Positions 1-8,593 of a stretch of 64,000 nucleotides of DNA are shown in pieces. A model generated the notes under the pieces. The model was not told where the DNA came from. It ran no database searches and was given only the letters and a program-made list of their open reading frames with translations. This DNA comes from DASYTH01 sp045806965 (GTDB lineage: Bacteria; Actinomycetota; Actinomycetes; Mycobacteriales; Pseudonocardiaceae), in contig JBJMIG010000091.1 in NCBI GenBank assembly GCA_045806965.1, positions 1 to 64,000 on the forward strand, given 5' to 3'. The position numbers and the translations under genes are program-made. How positions within the stretch are numbered: position 1 is the first letter of the stretch; every line of letters starts with the position of its first letter.

Positions 1-8
1 ACAATCTT

Positions 9-308
9 TCACAACACGACGCTCAACATAACTTCGAGCAGGTCGATGCGACCGTCGAGCTGGTCGATGCGACCGTCGAGCTGGTCGATGCGACCGTCGA
101 GCTGGTCGATGCGACCGACGAGCCGGTCGAGACGTTGGCCGTGTTCGAGCTGGGTCTCGCGGAGGGCTTCGAGGGACTTGGTGTGCGCGCGAAGTCTGGC
201 GTGCACGTCGGAGGCCTCGCGGTCGGCACGGCTGGCGAGGTGGTGGACTTCGGCCATCCGTTCCTCCAGCCTGCTCACGCGGACAGGCAGATCGGCTGCC
301 TCGCTCAT
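9..308 (-). CDS. Small coiled-coil protein with heptad repeats
   Basis: I do not recognise a named family. The 99-residue protein is almost entirely predicted coiled coil. It ends in four near-identical heptads of the form GRIDQLD (roughly residues 65-92), which would make a regular amphipathic helix. The ATG at 308 is chosen because GAGAAGGGG lies about 7 bases upstream; a longer in-frame start at 380 lacks such a site. No signal peptide or membrane segment is visible. It is transcribed away from hsaA and probably has no part in sterol breakdown. It resembles the short SlyX- or DUF-like coiled-coil proteins that actinomycetes carry; no function is assigned. Confidence 0.55.
   Translation of the reverse strand: MSEAADLPVRVSRLEERMAEVHHLASRADREASDVHARLRAHTKSLEALRETQLEHGQRLDRLVGRIDQLDGRIDQLDGRIDQLDGRIDLLEVMLSVVL
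41..124. repeat. 21-bp tandem repeat, four copies
   Basis: Units at 41-61, 62-82 and 83-103 are identical; 104-124 differs at two positions. The period of 21 bp equals seven codons, so each copy adds one heptad to the coiled coil of the gene that contains it. Copy number could change without breaking the frame. Confidence 0.9.
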
Positions 309-424
309 TCGGTTACCCCTTCTCCGAAGCGTAGTGCCTGTGTTGGCCACAGCGTCCCGGCCAAGGGCGGAAATCGTCAAATCGGCTATCCACAGGGGTA
401 TGACCTGCGGGGATCGACAGAAAC

Positions 425-442
425 GAGAACGTGTTCTAGTCT
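425..442 (+). promoter_or_regulatory. KstR operator and leaderless -10 of hsaA
   Basis: GAGAACGTGTTCTA at 425-438 fits the KstR consensus TnnAACnnGTTnnA except for the first base. The last TA of the operator is also the start of TAGTCT (437-442), a TAnnnT -10 element. Six bases separate this from the ATG at 449, which places the transcription start at or next to the start codon. There is no room for a ribosome binding site. Confidence 0.75.
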
Positions 443-448
443 GGCGGG

Positions 449-1606
449 ATGAGCGTCGTTGAGGCCGTGCGGGAGTTGCTGCCGGTACTGCGGGAGCGGG
501 CGCAGGAGACCGAGGACGCCCGCCGGGTGCCGGAGGAGTCGATCAAGTCGCTGCGTCTGGCGGGGTTCTTCAAGCTGCTCCAGCCGAGCCGTTACGGCGG
601 TGCCGAGGCGCATCCGGTCGAGTTCTACCGGGCGGTGCGGTTGATCGCCAGCGCCTGCGGGTCCACCGGATGGGTGGCTTCGGTGCTCGGCTGCCACCCG
701 TGGCAACTCGGGCTGTTCGACGACCGGGCGCAGCGCGAGGTCTGGGGCGAGGACGACGACACGCTGGTCTCCTCCTCCTACGCGCCGATGGGTCGAGCGA
801 CCCCGGTCGCCGGCGGCTTCCGGTTCACCGGACGGTGGAGTTTCTCCTCCGGGTGCGATCATGCCGCCTGGGCGTTCCTCGGCGGACTGGTGCTCGACGA
901 GCACGGCCAGCCGACCGACTTCCGGACGTTCCTGTTGCCGCGCGAGGACTACCGGATCGACGACGTGTGGGACACGATCGGGCTGCGCGGCACCGGCAGC
1001 AACGACATCGTCGTGGCCGACGTGTTCGTGCCCGAGCATCGCACGCTGTCCTTTGTGGACACCGGTAGGTGTGCCTGCCCAGGGCAGGAGGTGAACACCG
1101 GCCCGCTCTACCGGTTGCCGTTCGCCTCGGTGTTCTCCTGCTCGATCTCGGTTCCGGTGATCGGCATGGCCACCGGGGCCTACCAGGCCTACGTCGAGCA
1201 CACCAGGGAGCGGGTCCGTGCCTCGACCGGTGGCCGGGCCGCCGAGGACGCGTTCAACCAGCTTCGGATCGCCGAGGCGGCCAGCCGGATCGACGGCGCC
1301 GCGCTACAGATCGAGCGGAACATCGGCGAGGAACTCGAGTTCGCCTCGGCCGGGGAGAAGATCCCGTTCCCGCTGCGCATGCGGGTGCGCCGGGACCAGG
1401 TGAACGCCACCGGCGCGGCGATCGAGGCGGTGGACCGGCTCTTCGAGAGCGCGGGCGGCCGGGCGCTCAAGGTGGGCACGCCGATCCAACGCTTCTGGCG
1501 CGACGCGCATGCCGGCCGGGTACACGCGATCAACGACCCGGAGAAGGCGTTGGCCATGTTCGGCCAGGCGGAACTCGGCCTGAAGGTGCACGATGCCTGG
1601 GTCTGA
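449..1606 (+). CDS. hsaA: 3-HSA 4-monooxygenase, oxygenase component HsaA
   Basis: Flavin-dependent monooxygenase that hydroxylates the phenol 3-HSA at C4 to the catechol 3,4-DHSA, using reduced flavin from HsaB. At 385 residues it has the full family length. It shows the acyl-CoA-dehydrogenase-like fold of group D monooxygenases: an N-terminal helical part, the middle beta domain (about 100-215, including the GLRGTGSND segment near 175) and a C-terminal helical domain ending in LKVHDAWV. It is first in an hsaA-hsaD-hsaC-hsaB operon, in the same order as in Mycobacterium. The ATG lies 10 bases after a KstR box with no Shine-Dalgarno, so the mRNA is probably leaderless. Its stop overlaps hsaD by 14 bases. 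Confidence 0.93.
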   Translation: MSVVEAVRELLPVLRERAQETEDARRVPEESIKSLRLAGFFKLLQPSRYGGAEAHPVEFYRAVRLIASACGSTGWVASVLGCHPWQLGLFDDRAQREVWGEDDDTLVSSSYAPMGRATPVAGGFRFTGRWSFSSGCDHAAWAFLGGLVLDEHGQPTDFRTFLLPREDYRIDDVWDTIGLRGTGSNDIVVADVFVPEHRTLSFVDTGRCACPGQEVNTGPLYRLPFASVFSCSISVPVIGMATGAYQAYVEHTRERVRASTGGRAAEDAFNQLRIAEAASRIDGAALQIERNIGEELEFASAGEKIPFPLRMRVRRDQVNATGAAIEAVDRLFESAGGRALKVGTPIQRFWRDAHAGRVHAINDPEKALAMFGQAELGLKVHDAWV

Positions 1607-2444
1607 GCCGGGCAATCACGCCGACGTCGGCGGCTTCCGGTTGCACTACCACGAGTCCGGCACCGGGCCCGCGGTGGTGCTGCTGCACGGCGGTGGCCCG
1701 GGCGCCTCGGGGTGGAGCAACTTCGGCCGCAACCTGCCGGTGTTCGCCGAGCGGTTCCGCACCCTGCTGGTCGACCAGCCCGGCTTCGGCGATTCGGACA
1801 AGCCGGAGATCACCGGCCACTACTTCACCTTCAGCGCGGACGCGCTGCTCGGGCTGCTCGACAAGCTGGACATCGAGCGGGCGCACCTGGTCGGCAACTC
1901 GCTCGGCGGCGGCACCGCGGTGCGGTTCGCGCTGCGCCACCCGGACCGGGCCGGCCGGCTGGTGCTGATGGCGCCGGGCGGGCTCAGCCTCAACGTGCTC
2001 TCCCCCGACCCGACCGAAGGAGTCAAGCGGCTCTACGCGTTCGCCGCGCCGCCGGGGCCGAGCCGGGAGAAGCTGGCCGAGTTCCTGCGCGCGCTGGTGT
2101 TCGACCGCTCGCTGGTTACCGATGAGCTGGTGGAGGAACGGTTTCGGCACGCCGCCGCGCCGGAGTCGTTGCGTGCCATGGCCTCCATGGGCGCGTCGTT
2201 CACCCGGCCGGAGACCGCGGAGGATGGGCTGCTCTGGCGCGAGGCGTACCGGTTGCGCCAGCGGGTGCTGCTGGTCTGGGGTCGCGAGGACCGGGTCAAC
2301 CCGCTGGACGGCGCGCTCGCCGCGGTGAAGCTCATTCCCCGTGCGGAGCTGCACGTGTTCGGCCGCTGCGGACACTGGGCGCAGGTGGAGCGGTTCGCCG
2401 AGTTCAACCGGCTGGCCATGGACTTCCTCGAAGGAGAGCGCTGA
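1593..2444 (+). CDS. hsaD: 4,9-DSHA hydrolase HsaD
   Basis: Alpha/beta hydrolase of the meta-cleavage product family. It splits the carbon-carbon bond of 4,9-DSHA to give HIP (later rings C/D) and 2-hydroxyhexa-2,4-dienoate. At 283 residues it has the family length. The oxyanion region HGGGPGASGWSNF is near residue 34. The nucleophile is Ser103 in GNSLGGG, with the acid Asp233 in WGRED and His261 in GRCGHWAQVE. It overlaps hsaA by 14 bases and the next gene by one base, so the four genes are translationally coupled. HIP is the substrate taken on by the KstR2-type genes further along. Confidence 0.94.
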   Translation: MPGSEPGNHADVGGFRLHYHESGTGPAVVLLHGGGPGASGWSNFGRNLPVFAERFRTLLVDQPGFGDSDKPEITGHYFTFSADALLGLLDKLDIERAHLVGNSLGGGTAVRFALRHPDRAGRLVLMAPGGLSLNVLSPDPTEGVKRLYAFAAPPGPSREKLAEFLRALVFDRSLVTDELVEERFRHAAAPESLRAMASMGASFTRPETAEDGLLWREAYRLRQRVLLVWGREDRVNPLDGALAAVKLIPRAELHVFGRCGHWAQVERFAEFNRLAMDFLEGER

Positions 2445-3349
2445 TGGGCATCCGATCCCTTGGCTACCTGCGCATCGAGGCGACCGACCTGCCCCGCTGG
2501 CGCGAGTTCGGCCTCAAGGTGCTCGGCATGGTGGAGGGCAAGGGTGCCGTGCCCGACGCGCTGTACTTGCGGATGGACGACTTCCCGGCCCGGCTGGTCG
2601 TCCTGCCCGGCGCGCAGGACCGGCTCGCCGCGTCCGGCTGGGAGGTGGCCAACGTCGGCGAACTCGGTGAGGTGTGTGGCCGGCTGGAGGCGGCCGGCGT
2701 GCCGTACAAGCAGGGCAGCGCGGCCGAGGCGGCCGACCGGCGCGTGACCGACCTGATCACCGTCGAGGACCCGTCCGGCAACACCCTGGAGATCTTCCAC
2801 GGCGCGGCGCTCGAGCACCGCCGCGTGGTGAGCCCCTACGGCCACCGGTTCGTCACCGGCGAGCAGGGCCTCGGCCACGTCGTACTGTCCACTCGGGACG
2901 ATGAGGCGGCCCTGCGGTTCTACCGGGACGTGCTCGGCTTCCGGCTGCGCGACTCGATGCGCCTGCCACCGCAACTCCTCGGGCGCCCGGCCGACGGGCC
3001 GCCCGCCTGGCTGCGCTTCTTCGGCTGCAACCCGAGGCACCACAGCCTGGCCTTCCTGCCGATGCCGACGCCGAGCGGGATCGTGCACCTGATGGTCGAG
3101 GTGGAGACGGCGGATGACGTGGGGCTCTGCCTCGACCGGGCGCTGCGCCGCAAGGTGCCGCTCTCGGCCACGCTCGGCCGGCACGTCAACGACCTGATGA
3201 TGTCCTTCTACCTGAAGACACCCGGCGGTTTCGACGTGGAGTTCGGCTGCGACGGCAGGACCGTCGACGACGAGCGCTGGATCGCCCGGGAGAGCACCGC
3301 GGTCAGCTTGTGGGGCCACGACTTCAGCGTGGGCGCGGCTCGGTCGTGA
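2444..3349 (+). CDS. hsaC: Iron extradiol dioxygenase HsaC
   Basis: Cleaves the catechol ring of 3,4-DHSA between C4 and C5 (meta cleavage). It is a two-domain vicinal-oxygen-chelate protein of 301 residues. Expected Fe(II) ligands are visible: His145 in GLGHVVLS, His200 in RHHSLAF and Glu266 in GFDVEFG, as in BphC-type enzymes. The ATG shares one base with the hsaD stop (TGATG), and GGAGAG sits 5 bases upstream. Gene order and length match the Mycobacterium enzyme. Confidence 0.95.
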   Translation: MGIRSLGYLRIEATDLPRWREFGLKVLGMVEGKGAVPDALYLRMDDFPARLVVLPGAQDRLAASGWEVANVGELGEVCGRLEAAGVPYKQGSAAEAADRRVTDLITVEDPSGNTLEIFHGAALEHRRVVSPYGHRFVTGEQGLGHVVLSTRDDEAALRFYRDVLGFRLRDSMRLPPQLLGRPADGPPAWLRFFGCNPRHHSLAFLPMPTPSGIVHLMVEVETADDVGLCLDRALRRKVPLSATLGRHVNDLMMSFYLKTPGGFDVEFGCDGRTVDDERWIARESTAVSLWGHDFSVGAARS

Positions 3350-3894
3350 TCGGCACGGCGGTCGACCCGGTCCGGTTCCGGGCCGCGCTCGGACAGTTCT
3401 GCACCGGGGTGACCGTGGTGACCGCCTTGGCCGGCACGCAGCCGGTCGGCTTTGCCTGCCAGGCCTTCGCCGCGCTGTCCCTCGACCCGCCGCTGGTGCT
3501 GTTCTGCCCCGGCCGGCGCTCCAGGGCGTGGCCCGTGATCGAGCGGGCCGGCCGGTTCTGCGTGAACGTTCTGACCCACCGACAGCGTGGGGTCAGTGCC
3601 GCGTTCGGACGGTCCGGAGCGGACAAGTTCGCCGCGGTCGGCTGGTCCCCGGCACCGTCCGGCGCGCCGGTGCTCGACGGAGTGCTCACCTGGTTGGACT
3701 GTGCGGTTGACACGGTGCACGAGGCCGGGGACCACTTCATAGTGGTCGCACGAATAACCACAATTGGCGAGTCGCGGAACGAGCGACCGTTACTGTTCTA
3801 TCGCGGAACGTATACGGTCACCGAATCAACTGAACCGGCACCGGGAATTCTGGACAATTTAGCGACCTGGTCACGAAACGATATGTGGATCTGA
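3346..3894 (+). CDS. hsaB: Flavin reductase HsaB
   Basis: NADH-dependent flavin reductase that feeds reduced FMN/FAD to HsaA. At 182 residues it is a single flavin-reductase-like (split beta-barrel) domain, with the typical N-terminal FRAALGQFCTGVTVVTA and, in the middle, GFACQAFAALSLDPPLVLFC. The GTG at 3346 overlaps the hsaC stop as GTGA and is preferred over an in-frame start 12 codons upstream inside hsaC. Codon use becomes visibly less GC-rich in the last 50 codons. It is the last gene of the hsa operon; about 95 bases follow before the next gene. Confidence 0.92.
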   Translation: MIGTAVDPVRFRAALGQFCTGVTVVTALAGTQPVGFACQAFAALSLDPPLVLFCPGRRSRAWPVIERAGRFCVNVLTHRQRGVSAAFGRSGADKFAAVGWSPAPSGAPVLDGVLTWLDCAVDTVHEAGDHFIVVARITTIGESRNERPLLFYRGTYTVTESTEPAPGILDNLATWSRNDMWI

Positions 3895-3989
3895 GCCAGG
3901 TTCACTCTATCGGGGTGTAGCGGATAGGGTGTATGGCGCGACACCCACCGTGGTCTGCCACGCTTCCTCACGCACCGCCTGGAGTGACC

Positions 3990-5372
3990 ATGAGCCTGCA
4001 GCGTGCTCTCTCGAATGACCCGGATCTGCATCTCGCGCCATTGTTCGCGCAACGCATCGGCGAGGAAGTGATCCCGAAGGGACGGCTGCCGGACGGGCCG
4101 ATGCCGGCCGGCGTGGCCGCCGGAATCGTCCGGTCCCGGCTGCTGCTCGACGGGCGCGCCGCGCTGAACCTGGCCACGTTCTGCACCACGACGGCCGAGC
4201 CGGAGCTCGAGCGGATCTACGCCGAGACCGCCTCGATCAACCTGATGAACCGGGAGGAGTACCCGGCCAGCTCCGACCTCGAGCGGGAGTGCGTCAACGC
4301 GCTCGCCGGGCTGTGGCACGAGCGCGACGGGAGGTTCGTCGGCTGTTCGACCAGCGGCAGCTCGGAGGCGGTGATGCTGGGCGGATTGGCCATGCTGCGG
4401 TACTGGCACGAGCGCGGGGCCGGCTCCGACGGCGGGCGGGCGAACCTGGTCTTCGGCTCGCATGTGCACGTCTGCTGGCCGAAGTTCTGCAACTACTGGA
4501 ACGTCGAGGCGAGGGTGTTGCCGATCGCGGAGGGCCGCACGGTGCTCGACCCGGAGCGGACCGTCGCGGCTGTCGACGAGCACACCATCGGCGTGATCGG
4601 GGTGCTCGGCAGCACGCAGGACGGCCGGTACGACCCGATCGCGGAGATCGCCGCCGGGCTCGACCAATTGGCCGCGAGCGGCGGTCCGGACGTCCCGCTG
4701 CACATCGACGCGGCCAGCGGCGGATTCGTCGCGCCGTTCCTGGATGCCACGACTCCGTGGGACTTCGCACTCGCCCGGGTGCGGTCGATCAACGCCTCCG
4801 GGCACAAGTTCGGCCTGGTGTACCCGGGCGCCGGCTGGTGCCTGTGGCGCGATCCGGAGTACCTGCCCGAATCCCTGATATTCGACTGCAATGTATTGGG
4901 CGGGCACCATCCGACGTTCACGCTGAACTTCTCGCGTTCCGCGTCCGGCGTTGTCGCGCAGTATTACCAGTTCCTACGCAACGGAATGTCCGGGTACCGG
5001 CGTATCGCGCAACGCTGCCGGGAGACCGCGCGCCACGTCGCCGCCGGCATCCAGATGCTTGGGCGGTACGAGATCGTCGGCGACGGCGAGGACCTGCCCG
5101 TGGTGGCATTCCGCTTGCACGACACCAACGCCGCCGGTTTCACCGTCTATCATCTGTCCGAGGCGTTGAAGGGCGACGGCTGGCACGTTCCCGCATACAG
5201 CCTGCCGCCGAACCTCGACCACGTGGACGTGATCCGGGTGGTCTGCCGGCAGGGTTTCACCATCGACCTGGCCGACAGGTTTCTGGAAAGCCTGGCGCGC
5301 CATACCAAACGGCTCACCGCGCACCCGTTCCCGCTGCCCGGCGCGGAGACCGCCCTCACCTTTACCGACTGA
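3990..5372 (+). CDS. gadB: PLP-dependent glutamate decarboxylase
   Basis: Pyridoxal-phosphate group II decarboxylase, most like GadB. It would convert glutamate to GABA and CO2, consuming a cytoplasmic proton. At 460 residues it has the family length. The PLP lysine is Lys273 in NASGHKFG, and the preceding IDAASGGF segment carries the aspartate that pairs with the pyridine nitrogen. The ATG at 3990 is chosen for the GGAG about 7 bases upstream; the in-frame start at 3933 would add an unconserved tail. It is followed by an Na+/H+ antiporter gene, which suggests a pH or salt theme rather than sterol metabolism. The substrate is inferred from family only. Confidence 0.85.
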   Translation: MSLQRALSNDPDLHLAPLFAQRIGEEVIPKGRLPDGPMPAGVAAGIVRSRLLLDGRAALNLATFCTTTAEPELERIYAETASINLMNREEYPASSDLERECVNALAGLWHERDGRFVGCSTSGSSEAVMLGGLAMLRYWHERGAGSDGGRANLVFGSHVHVCWPKFCNYWNVEARVLPIAEGRTVLDPERTVAAVDEHTIGVIGVLGSTQDGRYDPIAEIAAGLDQLAASGGPDVPLHIDAASGGFVAPFLDATTPWDFALARVRSINASGHKFGLVYPGAGWCLWRDPEYLPESLIFDCNVLGGHHPTFTLNFSRSASGVVAQYYQFLRNGMSGYRRIAQRCRETARHVAAGIQMLGRYEIVGDGEDLPVVAFRLHDTNAAGFTVYHLSEALKGDGWHVPAYSLPPNLDHVDVIRVVCRQGFTIDLADRFLESLARHTKRLTAHPFPLPGAETALTFTD

Positions 5373-5474
5373 GCGGCGGCCGATGACCGCTTGATCGCTA
5401 CGTGCCGCGGCGGCGTCCGCGGTGCTCACCGAGCCCGGCGAGCCGGCTTTGGCGGGACAGGCGACAATCCCGGC

Positions 5475-7382
5475 ATGACCCAATCCGAGGGCCGCTACTC
5501 CGGCAAGACCGCGTGGGTCCGGAACATGCAGACGCCGCTGCGCGCCTTCCTGCGCACCGAGACCGGCAGCGCCGCCGTGCTGCTCGCCGCCACCGTGGCC
5601 GCGCTCGCCTGGATCAACCTCGCGCCGCAGAGCTACGAGGCGGTGTGGGGCACCCAGCTCGCGGTCCGCGTCGGCGACAGCGGTCTCACCATGGACCTGC
5701 GGCACTGGGTCAACAGCGGGCTGATGACGTTCTTCTTCTTCGTCATCGGGCTTGAGGCGCGCCGCGAGTTCGACATGGGCGAACTGCGCGAGCGGCGGCG
5801 GATGACACTGCCGCTGGTGGCGGGGCTCTGTGGAATGGCCGTGCCGGTGCTGATCTATCTGGCCGGCAACGTGGGCAGTCCGGCCGCGGCCGGCTGGGGT
5901 GTCGCGATGTCCACCGACACCGCGTTCGCCCTCGGCATGCTGGCCATCATCGGGCCCCGATTTCCGGCTCGGCTGCGCACCTTCGTGCTCACCGTCACGG
6001 TGGTGGACGACCTGGTGGCGCTGCTGGTGATCACGCTGGCCTACAGCGAGCACGTCTCGGTGCCGGCGCTGCTGGCCGCGGTCGGCATCTTCGCCGGGAT
6101 GGTGGCGCTCAAGCTGGCCCGGTTCCACTACGGCCCGCTGTACTTCGTGCTCGGCGTGGCGGTCTGGGTGGCGCTGGTCAAGTCCGGGGTCGAGCCGGTG
6201 GTGGTCGGTCTCGCCATGGGCCTGCTCACCTTCGCCTCACCGGCCGCGCGCGGCGACCTGGAGCGGGCCACGGACCTGTTCCGGCTCTTCCGCGAGCAGC
6301 CGACCGCCGAGCTGGAGCGGGAGGCTCGGCTCGGCGTGCGCGCCGCGATCTCCCCGAACGAGCGGCTCGCGCTGGTGTTCCACCCGTGGACCAGCTACCT
6401 GATCGTGCCGTTGTTCGCGTTGTCCAACGCCGGAGTCGCGATCAGCGGTGAGTTTCTGGCGAGGGCGTTGCGTTCCCCGGTCACGCTCGGCATCGTGATC
6501 GGTTACCTGGTCGGCAAGCCGATCGGCGTGGTCGGCGGGACCTGGCTGGTCGCCCTGCTCAGCCGGGGCCGGCTGCGGCCGCCGGTCGGCTGGGCGGCGG
6601 TGGCAGGCGCCGGCACGTTGACCGGCATCGGGTTCACCGTCTCGCTACTGATCGCCTCGCTCGCCTTCCGGGGCGACCAGCTCGAGGAGGCGAAGCTGGG
6701 CGTGCTCACCGCCGCGCTGCTCGCCTCGCTGCTCACCTGGGTGCTGTCCTCGGCCACCTCGGCGCTGCCCAAGCCGGTCCGCGACCGGGTGCTGCTCGGC
6801 ACCGCGGAGAGCATCGTGGACCTCGGCGTGCCGGTCGACCCGGACACCGACCACATCCGCGGGCCGCGAGCGGCGGCGATCACCCTGGTCGAGTACGGCG
6901 ACTTCGAGTGCCCGTACTGCGGGCTGGCCGAGGACGTGGTGCGCGACCTGCTGGCCGACTTCGGTGACGTGCGTTACGTCTGGCGGCACCTGCCGCTCAC
7001 CGACGTGCATCCGCGCGCCCAGCTCGCCGCCGAAGCCGCGGAGGCGGCCGGCGCGCAGGGCCGGTTCTGGGAGATGCACGACCTGCTGTTCCAGCACCAG
7101 GACGAGCTGCAACCGATGCGGCTGGCCGGCTACGCCCGCGAGCTCGGTCTCGACGTCGAGCTGTTTGGCAAGGCGCTGCGCGAGCACGAGTTCGCGCCCC
7201 GCGTGGCCGAGGACGTCGACTCGGCGGATCTGAGCACGGTGTCCGGCACGCCGACGTTCTTCATCAACGGCCGGCGTCACCACGGCGCATTCAACATCGA
7301 CGCGCTGTCCACGGCGATCCGGACCGCGCGGGCGCGGGCGGAGGTGCGCGCCGGCGCGCTGCCCTCCGGCGAGACACCGTGA
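5475..7382 (+). CDS. nhaA: NhaA Na+/H+ antiporter fused to a DsbA-like domain
   Basis: Inner-membrane Na+/H+ antiporter with an extra thioredoxin-fold domain. Residues about 20-430 are NhaA with about 12 membrane helices and the essential Asp pair Asp178-Asp179 in VTVVDDLVAL. Residues about 440-635 form a DsbA/thioredoxin-like domain with the dithiol Cys479-Pro-Tyr-Cys482 and the cis-proline region SGTPTFFINGR. This two-domain layout occurs in several actinobacteria. The ATG at 5475 is chosen over a TTG 28 codons upstream: GACAAT followed by six bases precedes it, like the leaderless promoters elsewhere here, and no Shine-Dalgarno is seen. It ends 28 bases before a convergent gene. Confidence 0.88.
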   Translation: MTQSEGRYSGKTAWVRNMQTPLRAFLRTETGSAAVLLAATVAALAWINLAPQSYEAVWGTQLAVRVGDSGLTMDLRHWVNSGLMTFFFFVIGLEARREFDMGELRERRRMTLPLVAGLCGMAVPVLIYLAGNVGSPAAAGWGVAMSTDTAFALGMLAIIGPRFPARLRTFVLTVTVVDDLVALLVITLAYSEHVSVPALLAAVGIFAGMVALKLARFHYGPLYFVLGVAVWVALVKSGVEPVVVGLAMGLLTFASPAARGDLERATDLFRLFREQPTAELEREARLGVRAAISPNERLALVFHPWTSYLIVPLFALSNAGVAISGEFLARALRSPVTLGIVIGYLVGKPIGVVGGTWLVALLSRGRLRPPVGWAAVAGAGTLTGIGFTVSLLIASLAFRGDQLEEAKLGVLTAALLASLLTWVLSSATSALPKPVRDRVLLGTAESIVDLGVPVDPDTDHIRGPRAAAITLVEYGDFECPYCGLAEDVVRDLLADFGDVRYVWRHLPLTDVHPRAQLAAEAAEAAGAQGRFWEMHDLLFQHQDELQPMRLAGYARELGLDVELFGKALREHEFAPRVAEDVDSADLSTVSGTPTFFINGRRHHGAFNIDALSTAIRTARARAEVRAGALPSGETP

Positions 7383-7388
7383 CCCCTC

Positions 7389-7421
7389 TCAGCCCGCCCG
7401 GAAGCACCCGTCACGGGCTGA
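7389..7421. terminator. Hairpin between convergent nhaA and acyl-CoA dehydrogenase genes
   Basis: Arms TCAGCCCG (7389-7396) and CGGGCTGA (7414-7421) pair perfectly over 8 bp with a 17-base loop. The hairpin sits just after the nhaA stop and overlaps the last codons of the minus-strand gene. There is no T-tract. It may serve both strands. Confidence 0.35.
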
Positions 7422-8511
7422 GCCGAGCCAGGTGCTCGCGCGGGTGCCCGAACAGCTGGGCGCCGCCGTGCGCGCGCTTGAAGTACAGGTGCGCGTCGTG
7501 TTCCCAGGTGATCGCGATCCCGCCGTGCAGCTGGATCATCTCACCGGCCACTGTGGACAGTGCGTCGGCACAGTAGATCTTGGCCACGGCAGCGGCTCGC
7601 GGCAGGTCCGCGGCGGTCGCGGCGGCCAGTGCGGCCGACTCGGCGGTCTCCACGAGCACGTGCAGGTCGGCCATCCGGTGTTTGAGCGCCTGGAAGCTGG
7701 CCAGCGGCCGGCCGAACTGCACCCGCTCCTTGGTGTAGGCCACGGTCAGCTCGAGGCAACGCCGGGCGGTGCCGGCCTGTTCGGCGGCGAGCGCCGCGCA
7801 GGCCACATCGCGAACCCGGTCGAGGTGCTCCGCGCCGCCGAGCCGGCGCCCGGCCGCGCCGGAGAACCGCACCGTGGCGAGGTGTCTGGTCGGGTCGAGG
7901 GCCGGGGTGCGCTCGCGGTGCACCCCGGGCTGGCCGGGATCCACCTCGAACAGGGCTGGCCCGTCGCCGGTCTGCGCGACCACCACCAGCAGGTCGGCCG
8001 CGGCGCCGTCCAGGACGTAGTGCGCGGTTCCGGTGACCGTCCAGTCGACGGTGGAGGTGGGGCCGGCCGCGCAGGCCGCCTCGTCCGGCGACCAGCGTCC
8101 GTCCGGGCCGACCCAGGCCAGTGCGGCGACCGTGCGGCCGGCCGCGATGCCGGGCAGCAGCCGCCGGCGGGCCGGCTCGTCGCCGGCGGCGAGCACGGCC
8201 CTGGCGGCGAGCACCGCGGAGCCGAGCATCGGGCCGGGGGTCAGCGTCCTACCGAGCTCGGCCTGCACCACCGCCACCTCGGACAGGCCGGCGCCGAGGC
8301 CGCCGTACTCCTCGGGGATGCCCAACCCGGCCACTCCGATCCCGGTGCACAGCCGGGTCCACAGCGCGCGGTCGAACCCGGCGGGGGAGGCGGCCGCGGC
8401 GCGCACCCGCGCACTGTCGGACTCCCGCGCCAGCAGGGCGCGCACCGAGTCGCGCAACGCCAGCCGCTCGTCGGTCAGGTCGGTCGGCTCCGGGGACACC
8501 TGTCGGGACAC
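7411..8511 (-). CDS. Acyl-CoA dehydrogenase, KstR2-type control
   Basis: FAD-dependent acyl-CoA dehydrogenase of 366 residues with the usual N-terminal helical, middle beta and C-terminal helical parts. The FAD/subunit motif FGRPLASFQALKH is near residue 278, and LHGGIAITWEHDAHLYFKR lies near the C-terminus. A KstR2-like box lies 15 bases upstream of the GTG at 8511, as it does for fadD3, so a role in HIP ring degradation (a FadE31/32/33-type function) is inferred. A second in-frame GTG at 8499 has GGGAG upstream and is the alternative start. It is divergent from a protein kinase gene. Confidence 0.82.
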   Translation of the reverse strand: MSRQVSPEPTDLTDERLALRDSVRALLARESDSARVRAAAASPAGFDRALWTRLCTGIGVAGLGIPEEYGGLGAGLSEVAVVQAELGRTLTPGPMLGSAVLAARAVLAAGDEPARRRLLPGIAAGRTVAALAWVGPDGRWSPDEAACAAGPTSTVDWTVTGTAHYVLDGAAADLLVVVAQTGDGPALFEVDPGQPGVHRERTPALDPTRHLATVRFSGAAGRRLGGAEHLDRVRDVACAALAAEQAGTARRCLELTVAYTKERVQFGRPLASFQALKHRMADLHVLVETAESAALAAATAADLPRAAAVAKIYCADALSTVAGEMIQLHGGIAITWEHDAHLYFKRAHGGAQLFGHPREHLARLSP

Positions 8512-8517
8512 TCCCTG

Positions 8518-8541
8518 ATTTAACCAAACAATCGCTTGGTT
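8518..8541. promoter_or_regulatory. KstR2-type operator between acyl-CoA dehydrogenase and kinase genes
   Basis: An imperfect palindrome at 8522-8541 contains AACAATCGCTTGGT (8527-8540). This fits AnCAAGnnCTTGnT with one mismatch in the left half. On the minus strand TTAAAT (8518-8523) follows, then six bases and the GTG at 8511. The same site lies about 50 bases upstream of the kinase start. Confidence 0.6.
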
Positions 8542-8593
8542 GACTATCCGAGGACGGTCATGAGCCAACCGGTTCGCTAGGGTCGGAGGCAGA

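Noticed and set aside
2033..3319. A 428-codon minus-strand frame opposite hsaD and hsaC
   Set aside because: Shadow frame of GC-rich genes; both hsaD and hsaC show intact active-site residues on the plus strand.
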